The notes below the pieces were generated by a model that searched no databases, was not told the DNA's origin, and saw only the letters and a list, made by a program, of their open reading frames with translations. A program made the position numbers and the translations under genes. Of a stretch of 23,466 nt of DNA, positions 21,864-23,466 are shown piece by piece. How positions within the stretch are numbered: the first letter of the stretch is position 1; each line of letters opens with the position of its first letter. The DNA is from an uncultured Angelakisella sp. (GTDB lineage: Bacteria; Bacillota; Clostridia; Oscillospirales; Ruminococcaceae), in the NCBI GenBank assembly GCA_910585535.1, contig CAJUFK010000041.1, positions 1 through 23,466 of the forward strand, given 5' to 3'.

Positions 21864-22832
21864 TTACACATCGTTAAATTGCAGCTGGCCGTCCAGTTCC
21901 TCGTCGCTGGGGTCGTTGACCACCCCAAGGCCGGGGGCGGGGGTCCCGTCCGGCTGGGAGGGCCGTTCCGGCAGCTTTACCGGGACCACAGGGGGCAGTT
22001 CCGGATCGATGAAGCTTCCGTCCGGGTTCTTCTTGCTCCGCAAAAAGCGGATGATCCCCTCCGGCAACTGGGGCGGCCCCCCCGGGGCGGACTGCTCCTG
22101 GGGGGATGTTTCCTCCCGCTCCGCCTCCACCCTGCGGCGCACCGGCTGGCCGTCTGGGGTGCGCTTGGTCCGCAAAAAGCGGACGATTCCCTCCGGCAGC
22201 TGATCCTCGGGGGTCTCGATTTCCTCATATTCCAGGGCGTAACCGCTGTCGGTCAAAACCTGGCGGCGTTCCTTTTCAAAATATTCATCATAAAAATCAT
22301 AGGTCTGGCGGTAGTATTCCTCCAAGCCTTTCATGTCCGGGGTCAGCAGCCGCTCCAGGATTACCAGGTCCACCAGCTTCCCCTTGCGGTAGCCGTGGCT
22401 TCGCAGCACCCCCACGTCCCGGAAGCCCACCCGGCGGTAGGTATGGAGGAGGTACCGCTGTTCCGTTTCCAGGAAGGCCATAAGCTTATAGTACCCCAGC
22501 TTTACCGCCTGTTGTTCCAAAAACCGCAGGAGGAGGTCGGTGACTTCCGTCCCCGCCAGCTCCTCGGGGATTCCGGTTTCCACCGTAGCCACCCCGTCAA
22601 AGGGGTACCCTCCGGGCATCTCTCCCAAAGCCACCCACCAGATGACCTTTCCCTCCGAGGTGCCCACAAAGGCGGGACACCGCTTGTTGGCCCGGTGATA
22701 ATGGAGCCAATCCTGATAATATTCCTCCGGGCGGGGGCTGATCTCCAAACCGAACACGCCCCCGGTCAGGGAGTCGATGCGCCGGATCGCCTCGGCGTCA
22801 TCCAGCCGCGCCCGCCGCATTTTGATCTCCAT
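21864..22832 (-). CDS. GNAT family N-acetyltransferase with repeated C-terminal tail
   Basis: A 322-residue protein. Residues 1-165 form a GNAT acetyltransferase fold: RRARLDDAEAIRRIDSLTGG (start of the domain), WWVALGEMPGG, the core VATVETGIPEELAGTEVTDL with a degenerate acetyl-CoA loop, then YRRVGFRDVGVLRSHGYRKG and LVDLVILERLL. A charged helix follows (165-195). The tail contains two copies of a 19-residue unit, QLPEGIVRFLRTKRTPDGQ (211-229) and its homologue at 255-273, separated by an acidic linker, then a proline-rich end. The substrate is unknown. ATG 22832 has AAGGAGG 14 bases upstream; a TTG two codons earlier (22838) has better spacing and may be the true start. Confidence 0.85.
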   Translation of the reverse strand: MEIKMRRARLDDAEAIRRIDSLTGGVFGLEISPRPEEYYQDWLHYHRANKRCPAFVGTSEGKVIWWVALGEMPGGYPFDGVATVETGIPEELAGTEVTDLLLRFLEQQAVKLGYYKLMAFLETEQRYLLHTYRRVGFRDVGVLRSHGYRKGKLVDLVILERLLTPDMKGLEEYYRQTYDFYDEYFEKERRQVLTDSGYALEYEEIETPEDQLPEGIVRFLRTKRTPDGQPVRRRVEAEREETSPQEQSAPGGPPQLPEGIIRFLRSKKNPDGSFIDPELPPVVPVKLPERPSQPDGTPAPGLGVVNDPSDEELDGQLQFNDV

Positions 22833-22871
22833 GCTCAAACCGTTTTCCTCCTTGTTGTTTTTGCTCCCCTT

Positions 22872-22900
22872 ATTATACAAGATTCTGGCGGCGTTGGGAA
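22872..22900 (-). promoter_or_regulatory. Sigma-A promoter of the GNAT gene
   Basis: Minus strand TTCCCA (22900-22895), 17 bp, perfect TATAAT (22877-22872), 40 bp before the start codon. Confidence 0.65.
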
Positions 22901-22927
22901 CAGGAATCTACAACTTTTTTCGACTTT

Positions 22928-23430
22928 CCACCCCCTCCCCGCCGGTGGCCCTGCGGGTGCTGGCACTCCCTCCCCGCCGGCGGCCCTGCGGCCGCTGGCA
23001 CTCCCTCCCCGCCGCTCCGCGGCTAAGGGTTGTGCCGGGGCGTAGGTTGTGCCTGGAGACGGGAGCTGTAAAAGGCGGCGGGTTAGCACCCGCAGGCAGA
23101 TCCTCCCCGGCGCTTCGCGCCTAACGGTTGTGCTAAGACTTAGGTTGTGCCTGGAGACAAAGGCTGTAAAAGGCGGCGGGTTAGCACCCGCAGGCAGACC
23201 CTCCCCGGCGCTTCGCGCCTAACGGTTGTGCAGGGGCGTAGGTTGTGCCTGGAGTCATAAGCCACAACAGCTGCGAAGCGGCGCTAGCCCGAAGGGCTCG
23301 ATTTTCTCCGCAGAGAAAATCACCGAATACGGCCAACTGAGCGGCGGGCTAGCGCCCGCTGGCACACCCTCCCCGGCGCTTCGCGCCTAACGGTTGTGCT
23401 GGAACCTGGGTTGTGCCTCTGATGGCCGAT
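22928..23430 (+). repeat. Tandem array of the dispersed repeat (98-bp unit)
   Basis: CCCTCCCC (or TCCTCCCC) landmarks at 23003, 23101 and 23199 are exactly 98 bp apart; the next, at 23367, is 168 bp on because the third unit carries a ~70-bp insertion. Each unit has a GGCGCTTCGCGCC-type palindrome, two GGTTGTGC boxes, CCTGGAG, GCTGTAAAAGGCGG and the palindrome GCGGGTTAGCACCCGC. Two short A-type modules precede it (22928-23002). No gene is visible in 22901-23466. Confidence 0.85.
23300..23321. repeat. Hairpin inside the array insertion
   Basis: GATTTTCTC (23300-23308) and GAGAAAATC (23313-23321) form a perfect 9-bp stem with loop CGCA. It lies within the ~70-bp segment that interrupts the third unit and is AT-rich compared with the surrounding repeat. 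Confidence 0.7.
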
Positions 23431-23466
23431 AGGTTCCTTTTCTGCTGTTCCGTTTCAGCTCTCTGC

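Noticed and set aside
22928..23430. Possible CRISPR array
   Set aside because: The 98-bp units are repeats throughout, with no alternating unique spacers of constant length and no cas genes.

Overview
The window looks like chromosomal DNA from a motile, GC-rich Clostridia, probably Oscillospirales (Flavonifractor/Oscillibacter-like gut bacteria). The reasons are strong AGGAGG ribosome sites, GC-rich third codon positions, and a flagellar block in the order known from Bacillus subtilis: comFB - flgM - flgN - flgK - flgL - yviE (DUF6470) - fliW - csrA, followed by flagellin. The lineage is inferred from style and synteny, not from a marker gene.

Layout: (1) 1-500 holds two terminators and a small unrecognised ORF. 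(2) 527-3133, minus strand, holds a Cof-type HAD phosphatase, a DUF5655 protein and the HflX GTPase. (3) 3200-5059, minus, is a large lipoprotein with Ig-like repeats and a C-terminal CAP domain. (4) 5204-9175, plus, is a complete potABCD-type polyamine ABC transporter operon with a perfect sigma-A promoter and a strong terminator. (5) 9219-9485 is a cluster of GC-rich palindromic repeats, then a coiled-coil gene (minus) divergent from a PilZ-like gene (plus). (6) 10738-16187, minus, carries csrA, fliW, yviE-like, flgL, flgK, flgN-like and flgM. (7) 16379-18557, plus, carries an orphan ParA ATPase coupled to a ComFB protein, then a TatD nuclease. (8) 18585-21788 is a flagellin gene (minus) bracketed by two inverted copies of a small type I toxin-antitoxin-like locus. 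(9) 21864-22832, minus, is a GNAT acetyltransferase with an odd repeated tail. (10) 22928-23430 is a tandem array of the dispersed repeat, with a 98-bp period.

How the genes work together: the FlgM operon and flagellin share a promoter motif (CTTTAG-N16-CGAATA), probably read by the flagellar sigma factor that FlgM inhibits. The flagellin leader carries a hairpin presenting AGGA and a Shine-Dalgarno region almost identical to the CsrA consensus. CsrA and its antagonist FliW are encoded 8-10 kb away, so the FliW-CsrA-flagellin homeostatic loop appears complete here.

The most unusual content is the pair of toxin-antitoxin-like loci. Each encodes a 27-29 residue hydrophobic peptide ending in lysine/arginine. 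Each has a convergent antisense RNA promoter. Each toxin mRNA has complementary 5' and 3' ends and a G-tract/C-tract/G-tract arrangement that could switch the ribosome site on and off. The second unusual item is a modular extragenic repeat family present at five sites, often directly at gene 3' ends.
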